Assembly: GCF_016213215.1 (NCBI RefSeq)
Contig: NZ_JACRAW010000043.1
Location: 28,309 to 92,308 of the forward strand
Source of the DNA: Bradyrhizobium sp.
Lineage (GTDB): Bacteria > Pseudomonadota > Alphaproteobacteria > Rhizobiales > Xanthobacteraceae
Direction of reading: 5' to 3'
DNA: 64,000 nucleotides
The position numbers were made by a program, and so were the translations under genes. Shown in pieces: positions 8,248-17,012 of the stretch. Within the stretch, counting starts at the first letter, position 1, and each line of letters starts with the position of its first letter. A model generated the notes under the pieces. The model was not told the origin of the DNA. It saw only the letters and a program-made list of their open reading frames with translations, and made no database searches.

Positions 8248-10175
8248 GCGTCCGTCCTCGCGACGTCGTGGATCAGTACCGTGGCGGCGAGCCTGCCGCG
8301 GCGGCCATCCTGGTATGTGACGGGAATGTCGAGCGTAGCGCTCGATGCGCTGGCATAGAGTGCGTCGATCAGCTTCGCGTAGCGGTCCTGCAGAAACTCC
8401 CGCCGTAGCTTGCGGGTCCGGGTCAGTTCGCCTTCATCCGGATCGAGCTCCTTGGGGAAATTGGCGAAGCGGCGTACGAAAGCATGCTCGGGCAGAAACT
8501 GGTTCACGTGCGCCACCTCCTGGCGGATCAGAGCAGCGACCTCGGGTTTTTGCGATAGATCGGTGAAGGTGGAGAAGCCGATCGCGCGATCCTCCGCCCA
8601 CCGCGAAACGACACTCATGTCGATATTTACGAGCGCGCCGATATAGTCGCGTGCCTCGTCGCCGAGTATCATGACGTCCTTGATGAACGGACTGAAGCGC
8701 AGGCGGGTCTCGATGAACTGCGGCGGAAAGGGTACGCCGGAGCGCAGCTTGCGCATGTCGTCCACGCGCTCGAGGAAGACGAGTTCTCCAGCAGCGGACA
8801 GTGACACGGCGTCGCCGGTACGATACCAGTCGTCGTCGAGGCGCTCCGCCGTCTTGTCCGGCTTGTTGTAATAGCCTTTGAAGAACGAGCCGCCGCGGAC
8901 CAGGAGTTCGCCTTCGGGCGAGATCTTCCATTCGAGTGGCGCGCCGGCCTCGGGATGGGCCGTGAGCCAGCGGCCGACGGTTTCCAGGTCGTAGCGTTCG
9001 CCCTGGTGGATGGAGAGGATGCCGATTTCCGTCGCTCCGTACACGTTGCGAAGCGGGACGCCCATGGCGTGGAAAAGTCGGAACACGTCGGGCGCCATGG
9101 TCGATCCTCCGCACAGCGCGACCTTGACGCGGGTGAGCCCGAGCTTGTCGCGTAGCGGCTTCAAAACCAGCATATCGGCCAGTGGGAGCAGGAAGCTGGC
9201 GGCGAGCGAAACTGGCTTGCCGTCGAGCCGCGCGACGCGAACGTCGTGGCCGACCTTCATGCCCCAGCGATAGAACCAGCGGCGGACGGGACCCGCGTCG
9301 AGCATGCGCGCCTGCACTGTCGACGCCAGGCTCTCCCATTGACGCGGGGCAAACACCATCGCCTCGACGGCGATCTCGCGCAGATTTTCCAGCACCTGCT
9401 CAGGTGATTCCGGGAAGTTGACGACGAGCGGCAAGGTGAGCCCGATCGTGACGCCGAACAATTGCTCGGTAATCCAGGCCGGCGCAATATAGGTCAGGTA
9501 GTCCATGCCCGGCACAATGCCGGTTCCGCCGACGATGCGGTGTGCGCTGTCTATGAGATAGCGGTGCGTGATGATCACGCCCTTTGGGCGTCCGGTCGTG
9601 CCGGACGTGTACGACAACACTGCTATATCGTCGGGCCTGCCCGCTTCCACCATCTGTGCGAACCGGTCAGGCTGCTCGGCCAGACGCTGGCGGCCGATCT
9701 TCTCCAGCGCCTCCAGCGTCATGAGCGAGGACTGCCGGTAGGACCACATGCCCGTGTCGTCCCAGTAGATCAAACGCCGCAGCGTCGGAACGCGATCGAG
9801 AACGGCCAGTCCCTTGTCGATCTGCTCCTGGTCCTGGCCGACGAAATAGACGGCGCCGCTGTCCAGCAGCAGATATTCGATCTCGTCGGGAGTCAGGTCC
9901 GGATACAGCGAGACGATCTTCCCGCCGGCTGCCAGCGCCGCGAGTTCTATCCAGAAGTTCTCCGGCTCGTTCTCGCCGATGATCGCGAGCGTTTCTCCGG
10001 GCAAAAAGCCGAGCGCGTCCAGGCCGAGCGCATAGGCGCGCACGTGGTCCATGACGTCGCGATAGGTGAATTCCCGCCATATGCCGCGATATTTGTGGCG
10101 GGCGACGAGCCGGTCCGGCTCCGCCGCGGCGCGATCGAGAAGAATCTGCGGCAGGGTGCGCATGGTCAGGGTCAT
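8244..10175 (-). CDS. AMP-forming long-chain acyl-CoA synthetase-like ligase
   Basis: A 643-residue adenylate-forming enzyme. The AMP-binding signature is SYTSGTTGRPKG, the A5-like block YGATEIG follows, and the TGD motif is DDWYRTGDAVSL. Length and the long C-terminal half resemble long-chain (ACSL-type) ligases. It adenylates a carboxylic acid and transfers it to CoA, so it would trap the imported substrate as an acyl-CoA. The start at 10175 overlaps the livG stop (ATGA) and the stop overlaps livH. The frame remains open upstream through livG in another phase, but that extension is a shadow and not a fused domain. Chain length or ring preference is not visible. Confidence 0.9.
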   Translation of the reverse strand: MTLTMRTLPQILLDRAAAEPDRLVARHKYRGIWREFTYRDVMDHVRAYALGLDALGFLPGETLAIIGENEPENFWIELAALAAGGKIVSLYPDLTPDEIEYLLLDSGAVYFVGQDQEQIDKGLAVLDRVPTLRRLIYWDDTGMWSYRQSSLMTLEALEKIGRQRLAEQPDRFAQMVEAGRPDDIAVLSYTSGTTGRPKGVIITHRYLIDSAHRIVGGTGIVPGMDYLTYIAPAWITEQLFGVTIGLTLPLVVNFPESPEQVLENLREIAVEAMVFAPRQWESLASTVQARMLDAGPVRRWFYRWGMKVGHDVRVARLDGKPVSLAASFLLPLADMLVLKPLRDKLGLTRVKVALCGGSTMAPDVFRLFHAMGVPLRNVYGATEIGILSIHQGERYDLETVGRWLTAHPEAGAPLEWKISPEGELLVRGGSFFKGYYNKPDKTAERLDDDWYRTGDAVSLSAAGELVFLERVDDMRKLRSGVPFPPQFIETRLRFSPFIKDVMILGDEARDYIGALVNIDMSVVSRWAEDRAIGFSTFTDLSQKPEVAALIRQEVAHVNQFLPEHAFVRRFANFPKELDPDEGELTRTRKLRREFLQDRYAKLIDALYASASSATLDIPVTYQDGRRGRLAATVLIHDVARTDA

Positions 10176-10981
10176 ATGCCGCGCTCGCCGAGATAGGCCT
10201 TGAGAACGGCAGGATTTCGCTGGATGGCGGAAGGTGAGCCATCGGCGATTTGCTTGCCGAAATCGAGGACGTAGATACGGTCGGCGAGATCCATGACCAC
10301 GCCCATGTCGTGCTCGACGAGGACGATCGGAATTCCCCGAGCTTCGCGCACGTCGAGAATGAAGCGCGCGAGGTCTTCCTTTTCCTCCGTGTTCATGCCG
10401 GCCATTGGCTCGTCCATCAGCAGGAGCTTCGGTTCCTGCGCGAGTGCGCGGCCGAGATCGACGCGTTTGCGCAAGCCGTAGCCCAGCGTGCCGACGGGCC
10501 GGTGACGGATCGACTCGATCTCGAGAAGTTCGATGATCTCCTCCGCTACCTCGCGATGGCGCGTCTCTTCGCGTTCGGCCCAGCCGACATGCAGGAACGA
10601 TTGGAGGATGGAACTGTGCATGTGGATGTGCCGGCCCACCATAATGTTCTCGATGACGGAAAGGCTCGGGAACGCGTGCGTGCCCTGGAAGGTGCGTGCG
10701 AGTCCCGCGCGCGCGATCGCGTCCTCCCGGCGTCCCGTCATGTCCTCGCCGCAGAAGAGAATGCGCCCGCGCTGCGGCCGGTAAAAGCCACCAAGACAGT
10801 TCATCAGCGAAGTCTTGCCGGCACCATTGGGGCCGATGATCGCAACGAGCTCGTTCTGCCGAATTTCGATCGTGACGTTGTTGAGCGCAACAATGCCGCC
10901 GAAAGACAAATGCAGGCCTTCCGCGACGAGCGCCGGCAAGACGGCGTCGGCCTTTGATTGCGTGGGGATGGCGGTGGTCAT
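10172..10981 (-). CDS. livG: Liv-type ABC transporter ATPase (LivG)
   Basis: A 269-residue ATPase of the LivG group. Walker A reads GPNGAGKTS, the LARTFQGTHAFP block is the LivG-typical Q-loop region, and Walker B/H-loop segments are LLLMDEPMAGM and VLVEHDM. The usual LSGGQ signature is replaced by LGYGLRKRVDLGRAL, a variant common in LivG proteins. It energises LivHM together with LivF. It lies just after the acyl-CoA dehydrogenase and overlaps the ligase gene. About 15 residues precede the first conserved strand, so the start could be a few codons later. Confidence 0.9.
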   Translation of the reverse strand: MTTAIPTQSKADAVLPALVAEGLHLSFGGIVALNNVTIEIRQNELVAIIGPNGAGKTSLMNCLGGFYRPQRGRILFCGEDMTGRREDAIARAGLARTFQGTHAFPSLSVIENIMVGRHIHMHSSILQSFLHVGWAEREETRHREVAEEIIELLEIESIRHRPVGTLGYGLRKRVDLGRALAQEPKLLLMDEPMAGMNTEEKEDLARFILDVREARGIPIVLVEHDMGVVMDLADRIYVLDFGKQIADGSPSAIQRNPAVLKAYLGERGI

Positions 10982-11024
10982 TGGCGGGATTGATTTGCCA
11001 TCGAGTCAAACCTTTGTGGATTGC

Positions 11025-12182
11025 TCAGAGATTGCGGGAAATGATGAGCTTCTGGATATCGCTCGTGCCTTCGTAAATCTTGCACACTCGTACGTCGCGG
11101 CAGTAGCGCTCCGCCGGGAAGCTGCGCAGATACCCGTAGCCCCCATGAACCTGCAGCCCGTCGGAGCAGACGCGTTCGGCCATTTCGCTTGCGAAAAGCT
11201 TTGCGATCGCCGCTTCCCGCGCGCAGGGCACACCAGCCTCCAGCAGGCGTGCGGCGTGCATGTAGTACTGCCGGGCAATGTCCACCTGTGTTGCCATCTC
11301 GGCGAGGCGGAACGCGATCGCCTGCTTTTCGAAGATCGGTTTGCCGCCGACTTCACGCTCATGCGCATATTTGATTGCGGCATCCAGGGCGGCCTGGGCG
11401 ACGCCAACGGCTTGAGCGGCGATGGCGATCCGCCCGTCGGACAGGCCGGACAGGGTGATCGCATATCCTCCGCCGACCTCGCCGAGCACGTCGCCCGCGC
11501 GGGCTCGAAATCCATCGAGATGAATCTGTGCGGTGTGAGCGGTGCGCTGGCCGTGCTTGTCCTCTATGGCGGAGACGACGTAGCCGTCGGCGGGCAGTTC
11601 GACGACAAAGGTCGTGAAGCCTTTCTTGCCGGCTGACATATCGGTGCGCGCGATAATGTTGGCGATACCCGCCTCGCTGCCGTTCGAGATGAACTGCTTC
11701 GTTCCGTTGATCACGAACCCGTCGCCGTCCTTCTTTGCGAAGGTGCGGAGCCCGGCCGTGTCGGAGCCCGCCTGCGGTTCGGTGATCAGAAAGGCGCCAA
11801 TCTTTTCTCCGCTCGCCATTTTCGGCAAGAGGCGTCTCTTCTGCTCGGTCGAGCCGTGGTGAACGATGGGAAGGGCCCCGCCGAGATTGTGAACGTGAAC
11901 GATTGTGCCGACGCCCGCGTCAGCCGCCGCTATCTCCTCGATTGCCAGGCAATAGCCGAGAAAGTCCGTTTCCGAGCCGCCGTATTCCTGCGGAATGGTC
12001 ATTCCCATGAAGCCGTGCTCGGCAAGCGCAGCGAGCTCGGCACGGGGCCATGCGCCTGTGCGGTCGCGCTCGGCCGCGGTCGGCGCGATGACGTCGCGTG
12101 CCAGCCTGCGCGCGGTGTCGCGGATCATTCTCTGTTGCTCGGTCAGGAAGACAGAAGTGGAATCGACCTTGCTGAGATCCAT
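11025..12182 (-). CDS. Acyl-CoA dehydrogenase
   Basis: A 385-residue flavoprotein of the acyl-CoA dehydrogenase family. Landmarks are IPQEYGGSE, the FAD/substrate loop AFLITEPQAGSDTAG, GTKQFISNGSEA, and near the C-terminus KIYEGTSDIQ. The Glu of YEGTS is the usual catalytic base in short-chain and medium-chain members. It introduces the 2,3 double bond into an acyl-CoA and passes electrons to ETF. It is the promoter-proximal gene of the leftward operon ACAD-livG-ligase-livH-livM-SBP-livF. The start region has only a weak Shine-Dalgarno. Divergent from the second thiolase across about 210 bases containing an operator-like palindrome. Confidence 0.9.
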   Translation of the reverse strand: MDLSKVDSTSVFLTEQQRMIRDTARRLARDVIAPTAAERDRTGAWPRAELAALAEHGFMGMTIPQEYGGSETDFLGYCLAIEEIAAADAGVGTIVHVHNLGGALPIVHHGSTEQKRRLLPKMASGEKIGAFLITEPQAGSDTAGLRTFAKKDGDGFVINGTKQFISNGSEAGIANIIARTDMSAGKKGFTTFVVELPADGYVVSAIEDKHGQRTAHTAQIHLDGFRARAGDVLGEVGGGYAITLSGLSDGRIAIAAQAVGVAQAALDAAIKYAHEREVGGKPIFEKQAIAFRLAEMATQVDIARQYYMHAARLLEAGVPCAREAAIAKLFASEMAERVCSDGLQVHGGYGYLRSFPAERYCRDVRVCKIYEGTSDIQKLIISRNL

Positions 12183-12258
12183 CTATCGGACTTTCGAGTA
12201 GTTCCAAGGCGTCCATGATCGGAGGGGCAATGCCGCCTCGTCAAGCGTGTACGGCGAA

Positions 12259-12288
12259 TTGACACGCTAATCTACCCGAGAGTAGCTT
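12259..12288 (+). promoter_or_regulatory. Candidate sigma-70 promoter enclosing palindrome CTACCCGAGAGTAG
   Basis: A perfect TTGACA (12259-12264) stands 18 bases before TAGCTT (12283-12288), upstream of the thiolase start at 12396. The inverted repeat CTAC-CCGAGA-GTAG (12272-12285) lies between and into these elements, so a bound repressor would block polymerase. A matching palindrome precedes the ligase at 14422. It is a plausible TetR-family operator serving both divergent operons. Binding is not demonstrated. Confidence 0.5.
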
Positions 12289-12395
12289 ACTTGCGTCCAG
12301 ACGTTCTTTCGCAACTGCAACATTGATGCGCTCTTCGCTCGCAGGAGCCTGCTGCAGGCGCGCCGCCCTTGTCGACAGCGGAGACGGAGAAGACC

Positions 12396-13580
12396 ATGGC
12401 CAGAAGCGTAGTGGTTGGCGGCGTCGGAATGGTGCCGTTTCGCAAGCCCGGCGACAGCAAGGCCTACTACGAGATGGGCGCGGATGCGGCACGCATGGCA
12501 TTGGCCGATGCCAGGATCGATTATTCCGCGGTACGGCAGGCCTATGTCGGTTACGTCTACGGGGATTCGACGTCGGGTCAGCGCGCCCTCTACGAAGTCG
12601 GAATGACGGGCGTGCCCATCGTCAACGTCAACAACAATTGCTCCTCGGGATCGACCGCGCTCTTTCTCGCGCGGCAGGCGGTGGAGTCCGGCATGGTCGA
12701 CTGCGCCATTGCCGTCGGCTTCGAACAGATGCAGCCCGGCGCGCTCGGCGAGGTATGGACAGACCGTCCGTCGAGCCTGGGCCGTTTCAACGCCGCAACC
12801 GACGATTGGGCTGGCCATTCGGAGATTCCGCTCACGCTGCGCTTCTTCGGGGGTGCCGGCGCCGAATATCTCGATCGCTACGGCGCGAAAGTCGACTTGT
12901 TCGCGAAGGTGAAGGCCAAGGCCAGCCGCCACGCCGCGGCGAACCCGCTCGCGCTGCTGCGGAACGTGGTCACGGCCGAGGAGGTTCTGGAATCCAAGCC
13001 GATCTGGCCGGGCGTGCTGACACGCCTGATGGCCTGCCCGCCCACGTGCGGCGGGGCGGCGGCGGTTGTCATGTCGGAGGAATTCGCGCGAAGGAACGGC
13101 GTCGACACGCAGGTCCGTATCAAGGGACAGACGATGATGACGGACCTGCCCGGCACGTTCGGCCACCGGTCAATGATCGACCTCGTCGGCTCCGAGATGG
13201 CGCGCGCCGCTGCCGAGCAACTCTACAGCGAGACCGGGACGGCGCCGGAAGACGTCGATGTGTGCGAACTGCACGACTGTTTTGCGCAAAATGAAGTTTT
13301 CACTTACGAGGCGCTCGGCTTTTGCAAGGAGGGCGAAGCGACCGCCTTCGTCGACAAGGGCGACAACACTTTTGGCGGGCAGGTGGTCACCAATCCTTCC
13401 GGCGGACTGTTGTCGAAGGGCCACCCGCTTGGCGCGACCGGGCTCGCGCAGTGCTACGAATTGACACAGCAATTGCGCGGAGCCGCGGATAGTCGCCAGG
13501 TAGAAGGCGCGCGTTTGGCTCTCCAGCACAATCTCGGGATCGGCGGCGCAGTGGTCTGCACGATGTACGAGAAGCATTGA
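12396..13580 (+). CDS. SCP2-type thiolase / lipid-transfer protein
   Basis: A 394-residue thiolase-superfamily protein. The nucleophile is in NVNNNCSSGSTALF, followed by CELHDCFAQNEV, and the C-terminal block is NPSGGLLSKGHPLGATGL. These are the hallmarks of SCP-x-like acetyl-CoA acetyltransferases. It would remove acetyl- or propionyl-CoA from a 3-ketoacyl-CoA. The ATG at 12396 is chosen because GGAGACGGAGAAG precedes it; a TTG at 12369 is in frame but weaker. It is the first gene of a rightward set with the TetR regulator and second acyl-CoA ligase. The protein is clearly diverged from the 916-2154 thiolase, so the two probably act on different intermediates. Confidence 0.86.
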   Translation: MARSVVVGGVGMVPFRKPGDSKAYYEMGADAARMALADARIDYSAVRQAYVGYVYGDSTSGQRALYEVGMTGVPIVNVNNNCSSGSTALFLARQAVESGMVDCAIAVGFEQMQPGALGEVWTDRPSSLGRFNAATDDWAGHSEIPLTLRFFGGAGAEYLDRYGAKVDLFAKVKAKASRHAAANPLALLRNVVTAEEVLESKPIWPGVLTRLMACPPTCGGAAAVVMSEEFARRNGVDTQVRIKGQTMMTDLPGTFGHRSMIDLVGSEMARAAAEQLYSETGTAPEDVDVCELHDCFAQNEVFTYEALGFCKEGEATAFVDKGDNTFGGQVVTNPSGGLLSKGHPLGATGLAQCYELTQQLRGAADSRQVEGARLALQHNLGIGGAVVCTMYEKH

Positions 13581-13602
13581 CGCTTCCGTCGGCGCGGTTC
13601 GA

Positions 13603-14301
13603 ATGCGGAAGAAAAAGACGATCGCGGCGCCGAAGAGGCGCTGGGGCGGAGAGGTATTTCTCGACGACGCGGCGGCGGGCAAGCGCCACGCCATCATGCG
13701 CGCGGCAGCCCGCCTGTTCCGCGAGCGCGGCTACGAGAGGACGCGGTTGACCGACATTGCGGATGCACTCAACGTCTCGAAACCTTCGCTTTACTACCAC
13801 TTGGGTGACAAGGAAGGCATTCTGATTGCCATCCAGCAGTTCGGCCTTGATCAGATGCTGGACGGGTTCGACCTCCTGGTCGATCGCGGCGCGACCGGCG
13901 CCGAACTCCTGCGAATCCTCCTAACTCGCTATGGCGAGTGGACGACGACCGAATTCGGCGTCTGTGTCATCACCTCTTTCAATATCAAGATTTCGCCGCG
14001 TGGCGCGAAAAGCCTCCACTCCGCCCGCCGCCTGCTCGAACGCAAGGTGCGAGCGCTCATCGAGCGCGGAGTCGCCGACCGATCGATCAGGCCGTGCAAC
14101 CCGGCGCTTGCCGCCACGGCCTTGTTCGGATGCCTGAACTGGATGGCCTTCTGGTACGACCGGTCGCGCGCCAGACGTTCGGCGGCCGAGATCAGTGCGC
14201 AGTTCGTTGACTACTTTCTGTCCGGGCTCAACGGCCAGGAAACCCAGAGAACGCGTGAACCGGGTTTGCACAATGAGCGGAAGGTCCGGCAGCGTGAATA
14301 A
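13603..14301 (+). CDS. TetR/AcrR-family transcriptional regulator
   Basis: A 232-residue regulator. The N-terminal helix-turn-helix is visible as AARLFRERGYERTRLTDIADALNVSKPSLYYHL (residues about 30-65), the pattern of TetR proteins. The C-terminal two thirds are a helical ligand-binding domain without recognised specificity. It starts 22 bases after the thiolase stop. A position inside an acyl-CoA catabolic cluster suggests that an acyl-CoA or the free acid is the inducer. Palindromes CTACCC-N4-GTAG before genes on both sides are candidate binding sites. An Arg/Lys-rich N-terminal extension precedes the HTH, so a later start is possible. Confidence 0.88.
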   Translation: MRKKKTIAAPKRRWGGEVFLDDAAAGKRHAIMRAAARLFRERGYERTRLTDIADALNVSKPSLYYHLGDKEGILIAIQQFGLDQMLDGFDLLVDRGATGAELLRILLTRYGEWTTTEFGVCVITSFNIKISPRGAKSLHSARRLLERKVRALIERGVADRSIRPCNPALAATALFGCLNWMAFWYDRSRARRSAAEISAQFVDYFLSGLNGQETQRTREPGLHNERKVRQRE

Positions 14302-14370
14302 GGGCGTGCGGCTATCGTAGGGCGCACATTCCGCAGTCGGCCCTTGATTGACAGCCGATCGTCCCTCGAA

Positions 14371-14384
14371 CTACCCTTCGGTAG
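14371..14384. promoter_or_regulatory. Operator-like palindrome CTACCCTTCGGTAG
   Basis: Inverted repeat with arms CTACC and GGTAG, 38 bases before the GTG start of the ligase. TTGACA at 14348 lies 18 bases upstream of TACCCT, so the palindrome would overlap the -10 region. The left arm CTACCC and right arm GTAG match the 12272 site. It is inferred to be a TetR operator. Confidence 0.45.
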
Positions 14385-14421
14385 AAAATGGGATTGCGCC
14401 TGGGCGCGACGGGAGGACGAC

Positions 14422-15933
14422 GTGGGGTTGCGCGATTTTTCCTTGGCGGACGTCATCGCGCGCAATGCGAGATTGTTTCCAGACCGAGCGGCGGTAGTGA
14501 TCGGCGACAGGCGCGTCAGCAACGCTGCTTATCGCGACCGCGTCGTGCGCCTGGCCGCAGGGCTGGCACGGGCCGGCGTCAGCGCCGGCGACCGCGTGGC
14601 GATGCTGTCGCACAACAATCTCGAATTCGTTGACGTCTATGGGGCAATGGCTTGGCTCGGCGCCATCCTGGTTCCGATCAACTGGCGGCTGAGCGCCGAC
14701 GAAATCGCCTACATCGTCTCGGACGCGGCGCCCAAGGCTGTGATCGCCGATCAGGCGCACCAAGAGGCGCTAATCGCCGCCTGTTCCGAGATCGCGAGCA
14801 TTCAGCTTTGGATCGGCGTCGGCGGCGCGATCGCGCCCTACCGGCCGATCGAGGAGATTTGTGGCGACGGAGAGACAGTGCCGCCGGCGGTTGCAGCAAG
14901 TGCGCCGTTCGTCATGTTTCACACTGCCGCGGTCAGCGGCCAGCCGCGCGGGGCGCTGCTGACGCAGTCGGGCCTGATCGCCAGCAGCGTGCAGATGATC
15001 AACTGCTGGTCGTTGACCGAGCGCGATACCGCACTGTGCGTGCTGCCGTTGTTTCACCTTGCCGGTCTGACGCTGCTGCTGGGCTGTCAGCACGCCGGTG
15101 GAACGGCCGTCATATTGCCGCGGTTCGACGCCGCCGAAGCGGTGCGCGCCGTCAGGGCCGAAAAGGTCACGGTGCTCAGCGAGTTCGCGCCGATCCTCGG
15201 CTCGATGCTCGACGCAACGAAACATCCGGGCGATCTCGCGAGCCTGCGCGTCGTCACCGGTCTCGACACGCCTGAGACGATCGCGCGTTTCGAGAGGGCG
15301 TGTCCGGATGCGCGCTTCTGGGTGGCTTTTGGCCAGTCGGAGACGTCCGGGCTGGTCACGGCCGCGCCGTTCCGCGACCGCCCGGGATCGGCAGGCAGGC
15401 CAATGTTTCTTTCACAGGTCGCCGTCGTCGACGATCTCGATCGGCCGGTGCCGGCGGGTGAGACTGGCGAAATCGTGGTGCGCGGTCCGGGCGTATTCGA
15501 AGGGTACTGGAATTGCCCGGAGGACACCAAGGCAACATTCCGCAACGGCTGGCATCACACCGGAGACAACGGCGCCTTCGACGCCGATGGCTACCTTTTC
15601 TACAAAGGCCGCACCCCGGCCAAGGAGTTGATCAAGCCCGGCGGCGAGAACGTCTATCCGGCCGAAGTGGAAGCGGCGCTGCTTGGCCATCCGGCGTTAC
15701 TCGAAGCTGTCGTCTTCGGCGTGCCGGACGCTGAATGGGGCGAGGCGGTGAAGGCCGTCTGCGCCCTGAAGCCGGGAGCATCGGCCACACCGAAGGAGAT
15801 CGTGGACTTCGTCGCTGGCCGCATCGCCCGCTACAAGCGGCCGAAGCATATCCTGCTGACCGAGAGCCTGCCGAAGACCGCCGCCGGGGCGATCGATCGC
15901 ACGCGCGCGAAGGAAACCTTCCGCGATGGGTGA
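14422..15933 (+). CDS. AMP-forming acyl-CoA ligase
   Basis: A 503-residue adenylate-forming ligase of the short/medium-chain or aromatic-acid class. It contains the FGQSETSG A5-like block, GWHHTGDNGAFDADGY, and a C-terminal KELIKPGGENVYPAEVE with a distal PKTAAGAIDR where the family keeps its catalytic lysine; here the usual GK is replaced by GA, so the lysine is not obvious. The usual phosphate-binding loop reads FHTAAVSGQPRGAL, also degenerate compared with TSGTTGxPKG. Activity may therefore be reduced or altered. GTG 14422 is chosen because GGGAGGACGAC precedes it directly. It follows the TetR gene, with a promoter-like region between. Confidence 0.85.
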   Translation: MGLRDFSLADVIARNARLFPDRAAVVIGDRRVSNAAYRDRVVRLAAGLARAGVSAGDRVAMLSHNNLEFVDVYGAMAWLGAILVPINWRLSADEIAYIVSDAAPKAVIADQAHQEALIAACSEIASIQLWIGVGGAIAPYRPIEEICGDGETVPPAVAASAPFVMFHTAAVSGQPRGALLTQSGLIASSVQMINCWSLTERDTALCVLPLFHLAGLTLLLGCQHAGGTAVILPRFDAAEAVRAVRAEKVTVLSEFAPILGSMLDATKHPGDLASLRVVTGLDTPETIARFERACPDARFWVAFGQSETSGLVTAAPFRDRPGSAGRPMFLSQVAVVDDLDRPVPAGETGEIVVRGPGVFEGYWNCPEDTKATFRNGWHHTGDNGAFDADGYLFYKGRTPAKELIKPGGENVYPAEVEAALLGHPALLEAVVFGVPDAEWGEAVKAVCALKPGASATPKEIVDFVAGRIARYKRPKHILLTESLPKTAAGAIDRTRAKETFRDG

Positions 15934-15984
15934 GCCTGGTGCGACTCGCGACGTTTCAGCGCGCTCGGTCATGCGCGCGCAGGG

Positions 15985-16098
15985 CGCACGTTGCGGTTCG
16001 GCGGCGTCACGGCCCTTTCCGATGTCGCGAAGCACGGCAAGTACATGCCGGCGAGGCCCGAATGGTTTCCCATCCCAACGGACGTGACAAAATGGTGA
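15985..16098 (+). pseudogene. Collapsed remnant of an ABC transporter operon (LivG start joined to a foreign tail)
   Basis: In one frame the short peptide LRFGGVTALSDV, a typical LivG N-terminus just before Walker A, is followed directly by a different tail (KHGKYMPARPEW...DVTKW) and a stop at 16096. The tail resembles the end of a periplasmic binding protein more than an ATPase. No Walker A or later ABC motif follows. An ATG at the end of the ligase gene is in another frame. I read this as a deletion scar that fused the first codons of an ATPase gene to the end of another transporter gene. The tail identity is a guess. Confidence 0.5.
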
Positions 16099-16106
16099 TC
16101 CAAGAC

Positions 16107-16130
16107 GGCGGGATGCTTTAGCCTCCCGCC
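16107..16130 (+). terminator. Hairpin after ABC remnant
   Basis: Arms GGCGGGA and TCCCGCC pair over seven bases with a ten-base loop. No U-tract follows, so a Rho-independent terminator is not certain. It separates the ligase transcript from the crotonase gene at 16221. Confidence 0.35.
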
Positions 16131-16220
16131 GCCTTCGGGCTTGCGAGGACAACGGACGTGAACGTCGCTCAGTATTTGAGCGCGGCCATGCACGAGCTAT
16201 TTCGATATTGGAGACAGTCG

Positions 16221-17012
16221 ATGCCAACGCCAGCGAACGAACTCGTGACCCGCGAAGACAAAGATGCGATCTGCCGTCTTAGCCTCAATCGTCCGGAGCA
16301 GGGCAACAGCCTTTCGGTCTCGACGATCGATGCGCTGCACAAGCACCTAGTTGATCTCAGGGCGGAGACGGGCATCGCGGTTATCGTGCTGGCGGGCGTC
16401 GGCAAGAAGATCTTTTGCGCCGGCCACGATCTGAAGGAATTCCAGGCTAACGACGGCCCGGAATTCTCGGCCTCCGTCGCCTCGCGCTGCTCGGCGATGA
16501 TGCAGGCCTTCCGCGACCAGCCGCAGATCATCATCGCGAAGGTCGAAGGCGTCGCCTCCGCCGCCGGATGCCAGCTCGTCGCCAGCGCAGACCTTGCCGT
16601 GGCGGAGAGCGGGGCGCGTTTCGCAACCCCGGGCGTGAACATCGGCCTGTGGTGCTGGACCCCGATGGTCGCCTTGGGACGGAACGTGCTTCCCAAGCAC
16701 GCCATGCAGATGCTGACGACCGGCCGCCTCCACGACGCTGAGTTCGCGATGCGCGCCGGACTTGTCAACGCGGTCGTTGCGCCGGAAGAGCTCGACACGG
16801 CGGTGCAGAATCTCGCCGAGGAGATCGCTTCAAAATCCACCTACACGCTGGCGCTCGGCAAGCAGGCCTTCTACCGGCAAATTCAGATGTCGATTTCCGA
16901 CGCCTATGAGTACGCCGGCCAGCTCACCGCGCGGAACATGGCGCATCCCGATGCGAAAGAAGGAATCCGGGCATTCGTCGAGAAGCGAAAGCCGATCTGG
17001 CGCGGACGTTGA
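16221..17012 (+). CDS. Enoyl-CoA hydratase/isomerase family protein (ECHDC3-like)
   Basis: A 263-residue crotonase-fold protein. KKIFCAGHDLKEF forms the first oxyanion-hole region and EGVASAAGCQLVASADLAV the second. The block FATPGVNIGLW is characteristic of the ECHDC3-type subgroup, and the two catalytic glutamates of true hydratases are not evident (AAGCQL and PGVN in their place). The reaction is therefore unknown, and a non-hydratase role is likely. I use the ATG at 16221 with GGAGACAGTCG upstream, not the longer frame from 16158, which adds 21 residues with no family resemblance. It is preceded by the ABC remnant and followed by a promoter-containing gap. Confidence 0.83.
   Translation: MPTPANELVTREDKDAICRLSLNRPEQGNSLSVSTIDALHKHLVDLRAETGIAVIVLAGVGKKIFCAGHDLKEFQANDGPEFSASVASRCSAMMQAFRDQPQIIIAKVEGVASAAGCQLVASADLAVAESGARFATPGVNIGLWCWTPMVALGRNVLPKHAMQMLTTGRLHDAEFAMRAGLVNAVVAPEELDTAVQNLAEEIASKSTYTLALGKQAFYRQIQMSISDAYEYAGQLTARNMAHPDAKEGIRAFVEKRKPIWRGR

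Noticed and set aside
8244..11009. A single minus-strand open frame suggesting a LivG-ligase fusion of 921 residues
   Set aside because: The first 278 codons are an out-of-phase reading of livG with no domain resemblance. livG has its own frame and ATGA overlap with the ligase start at 10175.
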